A stretch of DNA of 64,000 nt, taken from G965212025 sp965212025 (GTDB lineage: Bacteria > Pseudomonadota > Gammaproteobacteria > Poriferisulfidales > Oxydemutatoraceae). Location: assembly GCA_965212025.1 (NCBI GenBank), contig OZ243039.1, positions 1,240,001 to 1,304,000 on the forward strand. Direction: 5' to 3'. Positions 44,944 through 54,446 of this stretch are shown in pieces. Position 1 is the stretch's first letter; each line of letters begins with the position of its first letter. The notes beneath the pieces are model-generated. The model did not search any database, had not been told where the DNA came from, and saw nothing but the letters and a program-made list of their open reading frames with translations. A program made the translations under genes and the position numbers.

Positions 44944-45216
44944 TTAAACACCTTCGCCTATTCTGTCGAAAATAAATAGGGCGTACTGATAGATTTCTTG
45001 GCCCAGCCAACCGCCAGTGGCAAAAATAGTCAGAATGACCGCAATCAGTTTTATCGCGAAAGAAAGGGTTTGTTCCTGGATTTGTGTGAGAGCCTGAAAT
45101 AGGCTGACCACCGTTCCAACGATCGAGGCAACGATGATTGGTGGCAGAGACAGCAAGAGCACCAGCAAAAGTGCTTCCTGCGTGAGAGAGACAATGCTGT
45201 AGGTGTTACCAATCAC
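44944..45216 (-). CDS. sctS: T3SS export apparatus protein SctS
   Basis: 90 residues with two transmembrane hairpin helices (ALLLVLLLSLPPIIVASIVG and SFAIKLIAVILTIFATGGWL). FQALTQIQEQTLSF between them is diagnostic for YscS/FliQ. It overlaps the sctQ stop by 4 bp, so sctR, normally between sctQ and sctS, is absent here. Confidence 0.95.
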   Translation of the reverse strand: MIGNTYSIVSLTQEALLLVLLLSLPPIIVASIVGTVVSLFQALTQIQEQTLSFAIKLIAVILTIFATGGWLGQEIYQYALFIFDRIGEGV

Positions 45217-46331
45217 GAGCTGAGAACTGCTTGTGGTTCAGCTTGCTCTTCGTCCTGTGGGGCGAAAAGTGCGAGTCGGCGTTCGGAGACGGCAAACAAT
45301 CGTGCTGCAGGTTGGCTGGCAATGCTGAGCAATTCACATTGCGCGATAACCGTACTGCCCAATCTGAGCAGTAAACGCTCGCTCTTTGTTGGGGCTCTGG
45401 TAATGACTTGACCAGGCTGCAATTGCAGGAGCGCTTTGGTGTAGAAGATTTTTTCCGGAAGCTCAAGATACAAGCGAAAAAGCAATTCTTCGGGCATGTC
45501 CGTGTCGGCAGCATCCTCTCCGTCTGCCTGTGTATCACCGCTTTCGTCCATGTTTCCGTTCTCGCCCATATTGTCGCTCTCGCCAAGTTGCTTTCCCATC
45601 ACCAGCCTGTTTTCTTCCACAAGAGCTTCGAAAATGGTTTTCCCACATACGTCGAGTTCAAAGCAGCCGCTGTCAAATCCATGCCAATCCAGGAAGATAA
45701 TGTCTCCCGCTTCCAGTGACCGCAGCTCGCTTTCGCTGAGTTGTGCACCGGCCACACGGATACGTACCGGAACAGGTACATCGGGAATATCCACTGACGG
45801 GTGGGAGCCGAGGAACCCGCACCAGTTGAGCAGTTTCGGCAAAGCTTCTTCGGCGAACACGATTTCGCCACCTAATCCTTTATTTTCAGCGCTGAATCCG
45901 AAGCTCAAGCCAGTTACGATCGGCGCGTCTCCATTGCTTAAGCGGCTGAACTCAATCGACGTGCCGGTTTTCATAAAGAAAACATCGAGAGCAGGCTGTA
46001 CGGCTGCCTCAAATACACCGAGCTTCAGTTCCTCAGGCATTTCAGAAAAATCCGCCGATGAAAACCAGTCGCCGAGCAAGGCACCTAAAAACCCTTGGTT
46101 GCAAGACAAGGAAAACTGTGTGCCGCTTATCGCTCCTTCAACATGGAACACTTGTTCGGCCAGTCTGTTTTCAGGGGACAAATTAATTTTCAAGTTGCCC
46201 GCAATGGTCGTAATCTCAAGCTCCAGGCTTCGTATGGCGAGCAGGTTGCGAAACCTGCTTTCTTCGGTTCCGACCGGGGGGTACAGGTATTCTTCAGCTG
46301 TGCTGGCGAATTCAAGCATCCTGATTTTCAT
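45213..46331 (-). CDS. sctQ: T3SS cytoplasmic sorting-platform protein SctQ
   Basis: 372 residues of the YscQ/FliM-FliN family. N-terminal two thirds are divergent; a first SpoA-type segment lies near 190-250 (PVRIRVAGAQLSESELRSL) and a C-terminal SpoA domain near 285-355 (LYLELPEKIFYTKALLQLQPGQVI). They are joined by an acidic linker rich in Glu, Asp and Asn with several Met codons, where an internal start for a separate SctQ-C product could lie, as in Yersinia; this is an inference. Confidence 0.85.
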   Translation of the reverse strand: MKIRMLEFASTAEEYLYPPVGTEESRFRNLLAIRSLELEITTIAGNLKINLSPENRLAEQVFHVEGAISGTQFSLSCNQGFLGALLGDWFSSADFSEMPEELKLGVFEAAVQPALDVFFMKTGTSIEFSRLSNGDAPIVTGLSFGFSAENKGLGGEIVFAEEALPKLLNWCGFLGSHPSVDIPDVPVPVRIRVAGAQLSESELRSLEAGDIIFLDWHGFDSGCFELDVCGKTIFEALVEENRLVMGKQLGESDNMGENGNMDESGDTQADGEDAADTDMPEELLFRLYLELPEKIFYTKALLQLQPGQVITRAPTKSERLLLRLGSTVIAQCELLSIASQPAARLFAVSERRLALFAPQDEEQAEPQAVLSS

Positions 46332-47136
46332 CCTGAATAAAGCGACGCTGCCGTGACCTGCCTTGGTTGTCTTGCTGCTGTTGCTGCTGAGTGTGCGCGT
46401 CGCTTACAGAGACTTGAACGTCCAGATTGAGGTTCTCGGAAAGCGTTTGTTTCATGACCCCCTGTTGTTGAGACAGGAGATTGGCGGCATCGGCAGTCTC
46501 CGCAAAAAACGACACGCTGAGTTCATTTCCTTCTCTGCTGATCGTGACTTCCGTGCCCTTCATGACACCATGGTCGAGAGTAATTCTGACTTCCGGGGTC
46601 TTTGCTGCGTCACCCGGTGCTGACACCAGTATCCGGCTGACGATTTTCTCGGTGAGCTCGTGGAGTTTGGCTGGGCTGGTGGTGGGGTGTGCTTTGCTTA
46701 TCTGGTTTCCACCCGGCAGCTGGGTGGTTCCGCCTGTGGCTAACAAACTGGGATTCAGGCGGGGGTCGCCATCAAGTTTGCTGTGTTTTTTATCCGCCCT
46801 TTTGTGCATCCCGCCAAGCACTCCGGAATGGAGGAGGCGCTGATCAAGCAAATCTTCCTGTTTGGTGTGTCCCGTGGTTTTCTTCTGTTTTTTTGCTGAA
46901 GCAGTCTGCGCGTCTTGTTGCGCAGAGTCTTTACTGGCTTTTTCCGTATTCTCGCTTTGCTGAAGAGCGTCAGCACTGTTTTCCTGCTCTTGGGTTGCTT
47001 TTTTTTCGCTGCCCTTGTTCATCAACTCTTCAAAATGATCCTGTTCGCCACTTTGTGCGGCTTGCTCGGACACCTGACTTTTATTTTCGTCATTCATACT
47101 TCTGGATATAGCTGACTCGTTATTCTGAATCTTCAT
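46312..47136 (-). CDS. sctP: T3SS needle-length/switch regulator SctP-like
   Basis: 274 residues. N-terminal 150 are disordered, Gln/Glu/Lys/Ser-rich; the C-terminal part (about 160-250) is folded and ends in a Gln-rich tail (six Gln in a row). It has the layout of the SctP/FliK group and the family position between sctO and sctQ. Sequence conservation in this family is low, so the name rests mainly on position and architecture. Confidence 0.72.
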   Translation of the reverse strand: MKIQNNESAISRSMNDENKSQVSEQAAQSGEQDHFEELMNKGSEKKATQEQENSADALQQSENTEKASKDSAQQDAQTASAKKQKKTTGHTKQEDLLDQRLLHSGVLGGMHKRADKKHSKLDGDPRLNPSLLATGGTTQLPGGNQISKAHPTTSPAKLHELTEKIVSRILVSAPGDAAKTPEVRITLDHGVMKGTEVTISREGNELSVSFFAETADAANLLSQQQGVMKQTLSENLNLDVQVSVSDAHTQQQQQQDNQGRSRQRRFIQDENQDA

Positions 47137-47617
47137 TTTGGTTTTCCTCCACCATTATTAAAGGGCTTTTAACGCTGAACTCCTCTAATTCCAAGTCTTC
47201 CAAGCGTTGCTTTTCGCGATTCTTGCCCTCATTTAACACGCGAATTGTCTCTTCGTATTTCTGAACTTTCTGTTCGGCCTTCTTTCTGAGCATTTGCGCT
47301 TCGGCAAGCAGTTTTCGGGATTCTTGTACCGCTATTTCTGCGTCTAAGACGGCTTTTTTCAAAATGGTGTTTCTGGCGTACAGGTCTGCTACTTCCATGC
47401 GCATATCGGTGAGGTCTATCAAAAGGGTGTCTTTTCCTTTGACTTCATCAAACAAACGGTCTTCTTCTTTGACACGCCAAATCTGGTATTCGTTCAGGCT
47501 CTTTTTTTCTTTTGCCACCGTGGACAAATTTCTTTCCAGTTTGGCGTGGGCTTTACTAAGATGTAATTGTGCGTTATCGCGGTGCAATTCCTTGATATGC
47601 AATAGCTGATCCAGCAT
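47120..47617 (-). CDS. sctO: T3SS stalk protein SctO (YscO/FliJ-like)
   Basis: 165 residues, almost entirely charged heptad-rich coiled coil (LHLSKAHAKLERNLSTVAKE through KAEQKVQKYEETIR). Position directly after sctN and size are those of SctO, which docks in the ATPase ring. Overlaps sctP by 17 bp. Confidence 0.82.
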   Translation of the reverse strand: MLDQLLHIKELHRDNAQLHLSKAHAKLERNLSTVAKEKKSLNEYQIWRVKEEDRLFDEVKGKDTLLIDLTDMRMEVADLYARNTILKKAVLDAEIAVQESRKLLAEAQMLRKKAEQKVQKYEETIRVLNEGKNREKQRLEDLELEEFSVKSPLIMVEENQNEDSE

Positions 47618-47618
47618 C

Positions 47619-48947
47619 TCAGGCTCCGATTTCTTTCATTCTGCGCACCGTCTCTGCAAAGTCTACGAACTCGTCGGTTCCCTGGCAAAGAAAACTCTCA
47701 ATCAAGTCGTGCTTTTCAATGGCCTGGTCCGCTACGGGATCCGAACCACTTTGGTACTCCCCGATTTTGACCAGAAGCTCGACTTCCTGGTACTTTGCCA
47801 TCAATTCCCGCAAACGGGTAGCGGCCGCGATGTGCGCTTTGTCTGTCACGTTTGGCATCACACGGCTGACACTTTCCAGGACATCAATGGCTGGATAATG
47901 ACCACTTGCCGCGAGTTTGCGCGAGAGAATGATATGCCCGTCCAGTATGGAGCGCGATTCATCAGCGATGGGCTCGGTCATGTCGTCACCTTCCACGAGT
48001 ACGGTGTAAAAAGCGGTGATGGAACCGCGGCTGGATTGTCCTGCGCGCTCCATCAGTTTTGGCAAGGTGGCAAAAACCGAAGGCGGAAATCCACGGCGGG
48101 TGGGTGGCTCGCCCGCTGCGAGTCCAATTTCACGTAAAGCCCGGGCAAAGCGCGTGACCGAATCCATCAGCAACAGTACTTTCTTTCCTTGGTCGCGAAA
48201 ATATTCGGCAATCGCAGTCGCGCAGTAAGCAGCTTTGGCTCGCTCAATAGATGGTCGATCCGAAGTTGCCACGACGACCACAGTTCGAGCCATGCCTTCC
48301 TGACCAAGGCTGTGCTCAATAAATTCCCGGACTTCCCGCCCGCGCTCTCCGATCAGCGCCAGAACGATTACGTCTGCCTGGGAGCCTTTGATCAGGGACG
48401 ACAGCAAAGTGCTTTTCCCCACTCCGGCTGCGGCGAAAATGCCAATGCGCTGTCCTTCACCGCAAGTCAGCAACCCATCAATCACCCGGGATCCCATGCT
48501 GAGGGGTTGCTTAATGATTTTTCTGGACATGGGGTTTGGTGGATCGGCGTAAATGGGGTAGTGATCGCTTGCTTCTTCTTCGATGCTTGTGGCGGAACCC
48601 AGCAAGGGCTGACCCAGGCTATCCAGAGTTTTGCCGAGCAAGTGTCGGCCGACCGGGATGCTGTGCACCTTGCCGCTTGGAACCACTTCTGTGTTTGTGG
48701 AGATGCCGAGCATCTCCCCCATGGGCGTCAGCAAAGCATACTTTCCGGATAGCCCCACCACTTCTGCGTGCAGTTCCTTCTCTTCACCCGGATTACGCAA
48801 AATGCATAGCTCACCGAGCTTTACATTTGGCACGACCGCGCGGACCAAAGTCCCGATCACTTCCCGAACCCGTCCGCGCATTTCGTAAAGCTGCGTATCT
48901 GTTACCGCGTCCTTCAAACTGTCGGTGATGTAAGCGAGTTCTTCCAC
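47619..48947 (-). CDS. sctN: T3SS ATPase SctN
   Basis: 442-residue F1-beta-like ATPase that strips chaperones and unfolds substrates. Walker A FAAAGVGKSTLLSS near residue 172, ALIGERGREVREF near 198, Walker B LLLMDSVTRFARALREIGLA near 255 and GEPPTRRGFPPSVF near 274. N-terminal domain begins with RGRVREVIGTLV. Head of the structural block after the partner-switching genes. Confidence 0.96.
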   Translation of the reverse strand: MEELAYITDSLKDAVTDTQLYEMRGRVREVIGTLVRAVVPNVKLGELCILRNPGEEKELHAEVVGLSGKYALLTPMGEMLGISTNTEVVPSGKVHSIPVGRHLLGKTLDSLGQPLLGSATSIEEEASDHYPIYADPPNPMSRKIIKQPLSMGSRVIDGLLTCGEGQRIGIFAAAGVGKSTLLSSLIKGSQADVIVLALIGERGREVREFIEHSLGQEGMARTVVVVATSDRPSIERAKAAYCATAIAEYFRDQGKKVLLLMDSVTRFARALREIGLAAGEPPTRRGFPPSVFATLPKLMERAGQSSRGSITAFYTVLVEGDDMTEPIADESRSILDGHIILSRKLAASGHYPAIDVLESVSRVMPNVTDKAHIAAATRLRELMAKYQEVELLVKIGEYQSGSDPVADQAIEKHDLIESFLCQGTDEFVDFAETVRRMKEIGA

Positions 48948-48952
48948 GCTTC

Positions 48953-49381
48953 TTATTTCTCCAGAAATTTTTCCATCAGCAGAATGTTTTTATTGCCTTC
49001 ACGCCGGAAACTGACTTCGTTCATTAGCTGCTTCGCAAGGTAAATGCCCAAATGGCCATCCGCGCGTTGTGCGGGTGGCGCGTGTAAATCTGTTGGCGGT
49101 GCAACCTGGGTGCTGTCAAAAAACGGACCACAGCTTTCTATGTGTACGCACAGACGACCATCCCTGATATCGAGCCGCAACTCGGTCATTTTGGCGTCGG
49201 AAGGGTGGTGTTCGTATTTGAGTACATTGGCCAGTATTTCGTCGACTGCAATCTGGACATCGCACATTGCATCAAAAGGAATGTTGAATTGTTTGCAAAA
49301 AGACTCGACCACTTGAGGCACATGCTCAAACTCCACCTGTTGTTGATTTCCAGCTGTTGCAACACGAACTTGCGCGTTCAC
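48953..49381 (-). CDS. Anti-sigma-factor-type serine kinase (RsbW/BtrW-like)
   Basis: 142-residue GHKL ATPase of the HATPase_c_2 family. The N-box is VDEILANVLKY near residue 47 and the ATP-lid/G-box HLGIYLAKQLMNEVSF near 109. Such kinases phosphorylate a STAS antagonist and, when the antagonist is phosphorylated, bind another target. Start overlaps the stop of the PP2C phosphatase; a STAS protein is encoded at 54801-55157. Bordetella BtrW is the known T3SS-linked equivalent. Confidence 0.85.
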   Translation of the reverse strand: MNAQVRVATAGNQQQVEFEHVPQVVESFCKQFNIPFDAMCDVQIAVDEILANVLKYEHHPSDAKMTELRLDIRDGRLCVHIESCGPFFDSTQVAPPTDLHAPPAQRADGHLGIYLAKQLMNEVSFRREGNKNILLMEKFLEK

Positions 49382-51177
49382 AGGTCACGCTTCACAGCCA
49401 TCAAAGTAGCGTCATCAAAACGTGCTGCGCCTTCAAAATTTTTCAGTTCGGCAAATAACCCCATGACGATTTCCTCAGCAGTCCCTCCGTATTCTAGCAA
49501 ATCCAGAACCCGGGCTTCTCCAAAGGCTTCACCGTCCGCGTTTTCGGCTTCGACCAAGCCATCTGTGTACACCAGAACCGTGTCTGAAGGCTGGATTTGA
49601 ATTTTGTGCGAAACATATTTCACTTTCGGGAACATGCTCAACCCGATTCCGGTGTCTGCGTCGACCGGAACCGCTCGCCCCTCATGGAGCAAAATGGGTG
49701 GATAGTGTCCTGCCAGGGAAAAGTGAAAGACATGATCTCGCCTGTCCAGAATGCCGTAAAAAGCGGTCAGAAACTGGTTGGTTTTGAATTCATCCAGCAA
49801 AAAATTATTGACCTCTTCAAGGCATTTTGCAGGATCAGGGTTCTTGCCGCGAGCCACCAAGCGCAGCAAAATTTTTGCGGTAGCTGCCAGCAAAGCTGCG
49901 GGTACTCCTTTGTCAGAGACGTCAGCCACCACAAAGCCGGTTTTATGTTCGCTGATGGGGAAGGCTTCAAAAAAGTCGCCGCTGGTCTCGCGAGCCGGCA
50001 GCATGTCAGCATGGGCGGAGTAACCTGTTTGAGCGTCAGCAAAGAGAGATCTGTTTGGCAACATTTGTTTTTGAATGTTGCGCGCGACTTCAAGCTCGGT
50101 GTTGATACGGGCACTTTTGGTCACGTTGTCAGCTATTTGTTTTTCACGCAGTTTCAGGTTTTCAACCATGACCCCGAAGGAGTGGCTCAACTCTTCCATT
50201 TCCCTGGACATCTGTCGGTTTTTCGGAGCGGAAAAGCTACGTTCCCCCCGCGCGATTTTTTTTGCTTCCTCTGCCAGGTCAACGAGGGGTCGCGCAAATC
50301 TGCCGCCGGCTTGAATGGCCAGAAAACACAGCAAGGCAAAGCCCAACAGGCTGACAAGGGCTGTGTCTCTTTTAACGAGTTCAATTTCTTTCAGCACCGG
50401 GAACGCAGTAATTTTCAAGGTGGCGTAAAGTGGCTCTTCCCCGAAGCGAACGATGGCGTTGAGTGTCGGGTCGGAAAAAATTCCTGAAGGCTGGAGAACA
50501 ATGGCAGGATGTGCAGTGTTGTCGGTTTCCGGGAGTTGTACGATCTCGTTTGCCTGATTGAACAAAAGCGTCTCGCCATTGTTTTTGCGAATTTCCACCA
50601 AGGGGGTAGCCAACACCTGTTCACCGGAATGGCTCTCAAGGGTGACCAGCAAAGGGGACAAGAGTTGGGCGGCATCAACAATCAGGATGGGGAATTGCTT
50701 TGCTTGTTCACTGCCGAGTCTTTTTGGAATGTAGGCGAGTTTTCCGCTTTCGCCGTGGAATCTCCAGGTGGGCAATGAGGTGTTTCCAACACCTTCCAGC
50801 GGGGGATAGACCGGACAATTGATCGCGCCGGAATTTTGCCGTGCGGCTATTTCCGGCACGGATCTCAGGCATGGTGCTTCCAGATCAATCAGCTCGTGTT
50901 GCAGAAAGCCTGCTTCGGCCAGCTCCAAATAGTCGGGAGATGATGCGTGGTCATCGTGGGGTGCGGAGATAAAGCGTTCGAAGGCCAGTATCGCAAGCCG
51001 CATATTTTTCACGACATCGATGCTGCCGGACTGCAAACGTTTTATATGGCTACCTTGAGACTGTAAAACGATTTCATGTTTTACCAGGTAGTAATCAATC
51101 GTCAAAGAAGAGGCAAGCAGGAACGTTGAGGTAACGCTGAACCACAAAAAAACTTTGAAGCGCGTGGAGGAATACAA
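49378..51177 (-). CDS. Membrane PP2C-type serine phosphatase with HAMP (RsbU/BtrU-like)
   Basis: 599 residues. TM1 near 8-28, an extracytoplasmic sensor region of about 240 residues, TM2 near 268-288, a HAMP domain (PLVDLAEEAKKIARGE) and a SpoIIE/RsbU-type PP2C domain from about 355: TSGDFFEAF, VADVSDKGVPAALLA and YTDGLVEAEN supply the metal-binding aspartates. It would dephosphorylate the STAS partner in response to an outside signal. Transcribed into the kinase gene and sctN. Confidence 0.9.
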   Translation of the reverse strand: MYSSTRFKVFLWFSVTSTFLLASSLTIDYYLVKHEIVLQSQGSHIKRLQSGSIDVVKNMRLAILAFERFISAPHDDHASSPDYLELAEAGFLQHELIDLEAPCLRSVPEIAARQNSGAINCPVYPPLEGVGNTSLPTWRFHGESGKLAYIPKRLGSEQAKQFPILIVDAAQLLSPLLVTLESHSGEQVLATPLVEIRKNNGETLLFNQANEIVQLPETDNTAHPAIVLQPSGIFSDPTLNAIVRFGEEPLYATLKITAFPVLKEIELVKRDTALVSLLGFALLCFLAIQAGGRFARPLVDLAEEAKKIARGERSFSAPKNRQMSREMEELSHSFGVMVENLKLREKQIADNVTKSARINTELEVARNIQKQMLPNRSLFADAQTGYSAHADMLPARETSGDFFEAFPISEHKTGFVVADVSDKGVPAALLAATAKILLRLVARGKNPDPAKCLEEVNNFLLDEFKTNQFLTAFYGILDRRDHVFHFSLAGHYPPILLHEGRAVPVDADTGIGLSMFPKVKYVSHKIQIQPSDTVLVYTDGLVEAENADGEAFGEARVLDLLEYGGTAEEIVMGLFAELKNFEGAARFDDATLMAVKRDL

Positions 51178-51215
51178 GGAGTGTTTGTCTGAGCTGGGCT
51201 TTAGGACATTGTGGT

Positions 51216-51611
51216 TTAAGCTGATCTTGCCAGGCGGCGAAGTTTGCTACTGTGGTTCAGAAAATTTTCAAGCAAATTTTCAAAAGCCATAAACGAAGTG
51301 CCAGCCAGCTCAAAGGAGGTCCAAAGCACAAGGGTGTTGCTTTTTCTGTCCAGGCTCAACACGCTGCGCTGGTTGGCAATGGTTGCAAAGCAGTAATTCA
51401 ATAATCTCTGTGTCGTGTGTGTGGCTTTTAACTCCTCTTTGTTCAACACACAGATGTCAGTTATCAGGATGAGTCCCTTGCCCTTTGGGATGAAGGAAAC
51501 TACGCCATCATCGCAAAAGTCCAAAAGAAACCACCCTTCACCCGTTTGCCCAGGCACAGAGACTTGCCTTTTTTGGCAAAATTGTTGAATGAGTGCCGCG
51601 GTGTCTGACAT
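51216..51611 (-). CDS. Probable class I T3SS chaperone (CesT-like)
   Basis: 131 residues, alternating strands and helices with hydrophobic patches, fitting the CesT/SycE fold; no catalytic motif. First gene of the leftward unit, immediately upstream of the phosphatase and divergent from the translocator-like gene. I recognise it by size, composition and position rather than by a signature, so its client is unknown. Confidence 0.55.
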   Translation of the reverse strand: MSDTAALIQQFCQKRQVSVPGQTGEGWFLLDFCDDGVVSFIPKGKGLILITDICVLNKEELKATHTTQRLLNYCFATIANQRSVLSLDRKSNTLVLWTSFELAGTSFMAFENLLENFLNHSSKLRRLARSA

Positions 51612-52091
51612 GCCTGCTTTTGTAATCTACGCTAGGAAGCGAATCTCAAAGCACATAAAATGCTTTTTAAGTGCGAGTGGCCTATTGTAAGGTTTTGTTT
51701 GGCTAATCCAAGTGGGTGGCTACCACACTGCTGGTGTCAAAATTAAAACAGAAGTGCCCGTTTTTCTCCGTGAGAATGTGGTGACTGCTTCTGGAAGATG
51801 GGGTTTCACCATTTTTGTTTGTTGGTTTTGGTGTGGGGCTTGCGAATTTGTGCCATACGGTGAGCCCGGCAATGTTCACTGCCGACCATTCGTGTGGTCA
51901 GGTGGTTTTGACGGATAGTGCGAGGCTCGACAGACGGGACAAAACAGGTGCAAGTCATGTCGCCTGCATGGATTTCACGCGTTTCCGGTTTCGTTTGAAT
52001 GCGGGGTCGTATGGTATAATCCGAGCCGCAAGAGTGTATGGCCTGCGAATGGTTCAAGCGCGTTACTCATTAAGGATAAGGAGATAGCAAG
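51612..52091. other. Divergent control region between the two T3SS units
   Basis: 480 bp without a credible gene. It must hold the promoters of both T3SS units. An extended -10 for the rightward unit is at 52012-52020 and a Shine-Dalgarno AAGGAG at 52078-52083. I see no clear inverted-repeat operator. Confidence 0.6.
52012..52020 (+). promoter_or_regulatory. Extended -10 promoter of the rightward T3SS unit
   Basis: TGG-TATAAT ending 71 bp before the start codon at 52092. A TTGAAT upstream is only 14 bp away, so the extended -10 probably compensates. Confidence 0.5.
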
Positions 52092-53237
52092 ATGGGAATT
52101 AATACCGACAATACTGCTGGAACAACGAATTGGAACAGGAATTCCAGTGCGGTTCCAACCGGCGCCCAGAAGGCTGCCAAAGCTTCTTCCGGTGCGATGT
52201 CTGCAGATTCCAAGCTGCCAGAATATTTGAAAACTGCGAACACTGCCTGGCAGGACATCTGGGGTGACAAGAAAATCAATATTCCTTCCCCGGATAAGAT
52301 AAAAAGTTATGGAGACTCTGCAGATATTCTTCGAGATGGAAAGTCTATTTTCAACGTTGTGCGCAACGTAATGATTGCTTTGTACAAGCTGAATTCCACG
52401 TTGAAGCGAGCTGAACGCCAGGATCGTACTGACCTGATCAGGGATGTTGCGGACTTGCAAAAGCAGGAAGCACAGAAGATCCGTGAGGCTGCCGGTCTCA
52501 ACTTGGCAGCGGGTATTGTCGGGGGGGCTTTCCAGGTGGTTGGTGGTGCCATGTCGCTTGGCATGGCCGGGTTTTCGCCAAAATCAGCTCCAGTGGAGGT
52601 AGAAGCAGCCGTTATTGATACTCCGACAGCGGAGCCGGAAGCTGGTGTCGCGCCGGCAGAATTGGATGAGGGGAGTGTTGGGACGAGAGATTCTCTTTCG
52701 AGTTCGGTGGCAGAAAGTGAATCTTCTTTATCGGGTGGAGTGAGATCCAAATCGGTAGAAAGCCAGGAGATTGAAACGCTTGAACAGACCGGTGGTGCCC
52801 GCGCTGATGGGGAAGGAACTCCTGCCGAAGGCGATGTGGCAGCGGATGAGAGAGTAGCCTCACAGGCGCGAACAGAGGATGAAACCATGCAGAATTTGCA
52901 GCTTCGGGAGCAGAAAATCTCGAAGGCCAAGGCAGCAGACGCCAGAGCGTTTGTTGAGGGGCAAAAGTATCAGTTGCTTTCACTGCGCGTCCAGGCACTG
53001 ACTCAGTTATCTGGGGGTGCCGGGCAAGCTATCACCAGTGGGCTGCAATACGGCGCACAACAGTTGAATGCGGTTCAGAAGGAACTTGAAGCGAAAACGG
53101 ATATGTACAAGGCATATCAGTCGAATGTTGATGGCTTCATTAGAGATGCCAGTGATGCTCTGAGTGGGATATTGAGCAAGCTTGATGGCATGCAACAGGC
53201 GATTGACGATGCGACCCTGAAGATTGTTGAAAGGTAG
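52092..53237 (+). CDS. Probable T3SS translocator (SctB/YopD/IpaC-like) or secreted effector
   Basis: 381 residues. N-terminal 60 are Ser/Thr/Asn/Ala-rich and lack charges, like a T3SS signal. One hydrophobic segment at about 141-164 (LAAGIVGGAFQVVGGAMSLG) is flanked by an amphipathic helix; an acidic Ser/Glu-rich linker (about 175-265) follows, then C-terminal coiled coils (about 275-380). This single-TM plus coiled-coil layout is that of the minor translocator SctB. No second translocator is seen nearby. A strong AAGGAG at 8 nt supports the ATG. Confidence 0.65.
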   Translation: MGINTDNTAGTTNWNRNSSAVPTGAQKAAKASSGAMSADSKLPEYLKTANTAWQDIWGDKKINIPSPDKIKSYGDSADILRDGKSIFNVVRNVMIALYKLNSTLKRAERQDRTDLIRDVADLQKQEAQKIREAAGLNLAAGIVGGAFQVVGGAMSLGMAGFSPKSAPVEVEAAVIDTPTAEPEAGVAPAELDEGSVGTRDSLSSSVAESESSLSGGVRSKSVESQEIETLEQTGGARADGEGTPAEGDVAADERVASQARTEDETMQNLQLREQKISKAKAADARAFVEGQKYQLLSLRVQALTQLSGGAGQAITSGLQYGAQQLNAVQKELEAKTDMYKAYQSNVDGFIRDASDALSGILSKLDGMQQAIDDATLKIVER

Positions 53238-53273
53238 AAGGCCGGGAAAACTGTTGTCCGGAGAGAAATAAAG

Positions 53274-54446
53274 ATGGATGTTGAGGGTCTGAGAGGCTCG
53301 GCGCTTGGCTCAGCTATTGGTGCAGGGCAGGCAAAACACGCCCATGCTTTCGGCAAGCTCAAGGGTGAGAAGGTGAAAGTTCATCTAGTCAACAAGATGG
53401 AGATCTTGCAGCAAGCCGCTGAAGAACTCACTTTTGAAGTTTCTGATGAAATGGATAAAAAGATGTCAGAGCGGCATTTGCGTGAAGAGCAAGACAAGAA
53501 CGCAAAGAAGAAAAAAATGGAGGGAGGTACCGATACAGGCGCGCTATCTGATTCAGGAAGCCAAGAGGATGTAACCAAAGCAGTGAAAGATTTCGCAGAA
53601 GAGATCAAAGGCCACCTCAATGCCAACCCGCAGAGCTTTCTGTCACTTGCCAAAGAGCGTTACGGAGATGTTTCTCAGCAGTACACTGCTTTGAAACTTG
53701 TAAAGGAATACCTTGAGAAGGAGCATGTTGGTGGGGGGAAAGTCGAGGCACTCCAGTCGGCAATAGACACGCTGGTTGAGGAGCAAGGGTCGGAAATTTT
53801 TGCCGGCTTGAATGTGACCCCTCTGGCTCAGCGCTTTGTTGCGGAAAACAAGATTGGAAATGTCCAGGATCTCAGGGATTTTTACCGTGACGCGGTGCTG
53901 GATTACGGCGGTCTTGGCAGTACGTTTGAAAAACTGGTCGAGCAGCACGGGGAGGAAAATTTCCCGGAAACGCTGGATTTTCTGTTATCAAGCCTTGGGG
54001 CGGATTTGGCGGCACGTGAACAATCCTCCATAGCACCAGAGCAATTGCGTGCGATTGTGGATGATATTCAGCAAATCAGGCTGATTGGGGCACTGCATGA
54101 ACAGTGCGCTGATTTGTTGGGTAGGTTGGATAAAAATTACGGAGCGGCCAAACATGATCGTCCTTTTACAATTCTGACAGAAATGGTGAAGCTGAAAGAG
54201 AGTAACTGGATCAGCGGTCGCCAGGTTTTGAGTATTCCGGAAAAAATGGATTTGCAAAACTTTGACGAGAAGATTTACTTCCTTCATGGTTTTATGGACA
54301 TTGTGAAATCCATTCCGATGAAGTCATATAACGGTGACTATGAGAAACGCCAGAAATTTGTCAGTGGTGCTCAGGAAGCCATGGATGACATGGTGATGCA
54401 GGAAGAAGAAAGTTTGGCTGAGGGCGAGAGTGCAGGAACTGTTTAG
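53274..54446 (+). CDS. sctW: T3SS gatekeeper SctW (YopN-TyeA/MxiC/CopN family)
   Basis: 390 residues. N-terminal secretion/chaperone-binding part with Lys/Glu-rich segment (about 60-90), central helical HrpJ-like domain, and C-terminal TyeA-like helices (from about 290, IRLIGALHEQCADLLGRL to the end) fused in one chain. SctW blocks early release of effectors and sets translocator-before-effector order. The next gene starts 17 bp before its stop. Confidence 0.85.
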   Translation: MDVEGLRGSALGSAIGAGQAKHAHAFGKLKGEKVKVHLVNKMEILQQAAEELTFEVSDEMDKKMSERHLREEQDKNAKKKKMEGGTDTGALSDSGSQEDVTKAVKDFAEEIKGHLNANPQSFLSLAKERYGDVSQQYTALKLVKEYLEKEHVGGGKVEALQSAIDTLVEEQGSEIFAGLNVTPLAQRFVAENKIGNVQDLRDFYRDAVLDYGGLGSTFEKLVEQHGEENFPETLDFLLSSLGADLAAREQSSIAPEQLRAIVDDIQQIRLIGALHEQCADLLGRLDKNYGAAKHDRPFTILTEMVKLKESNWISGRQVLSIPEKMDLQNFDEKIYFLHGFMDIVKSIPMKSYNGDYEKRQKFVSGAQEAMDDMVMQEEESLAEGESAGTV

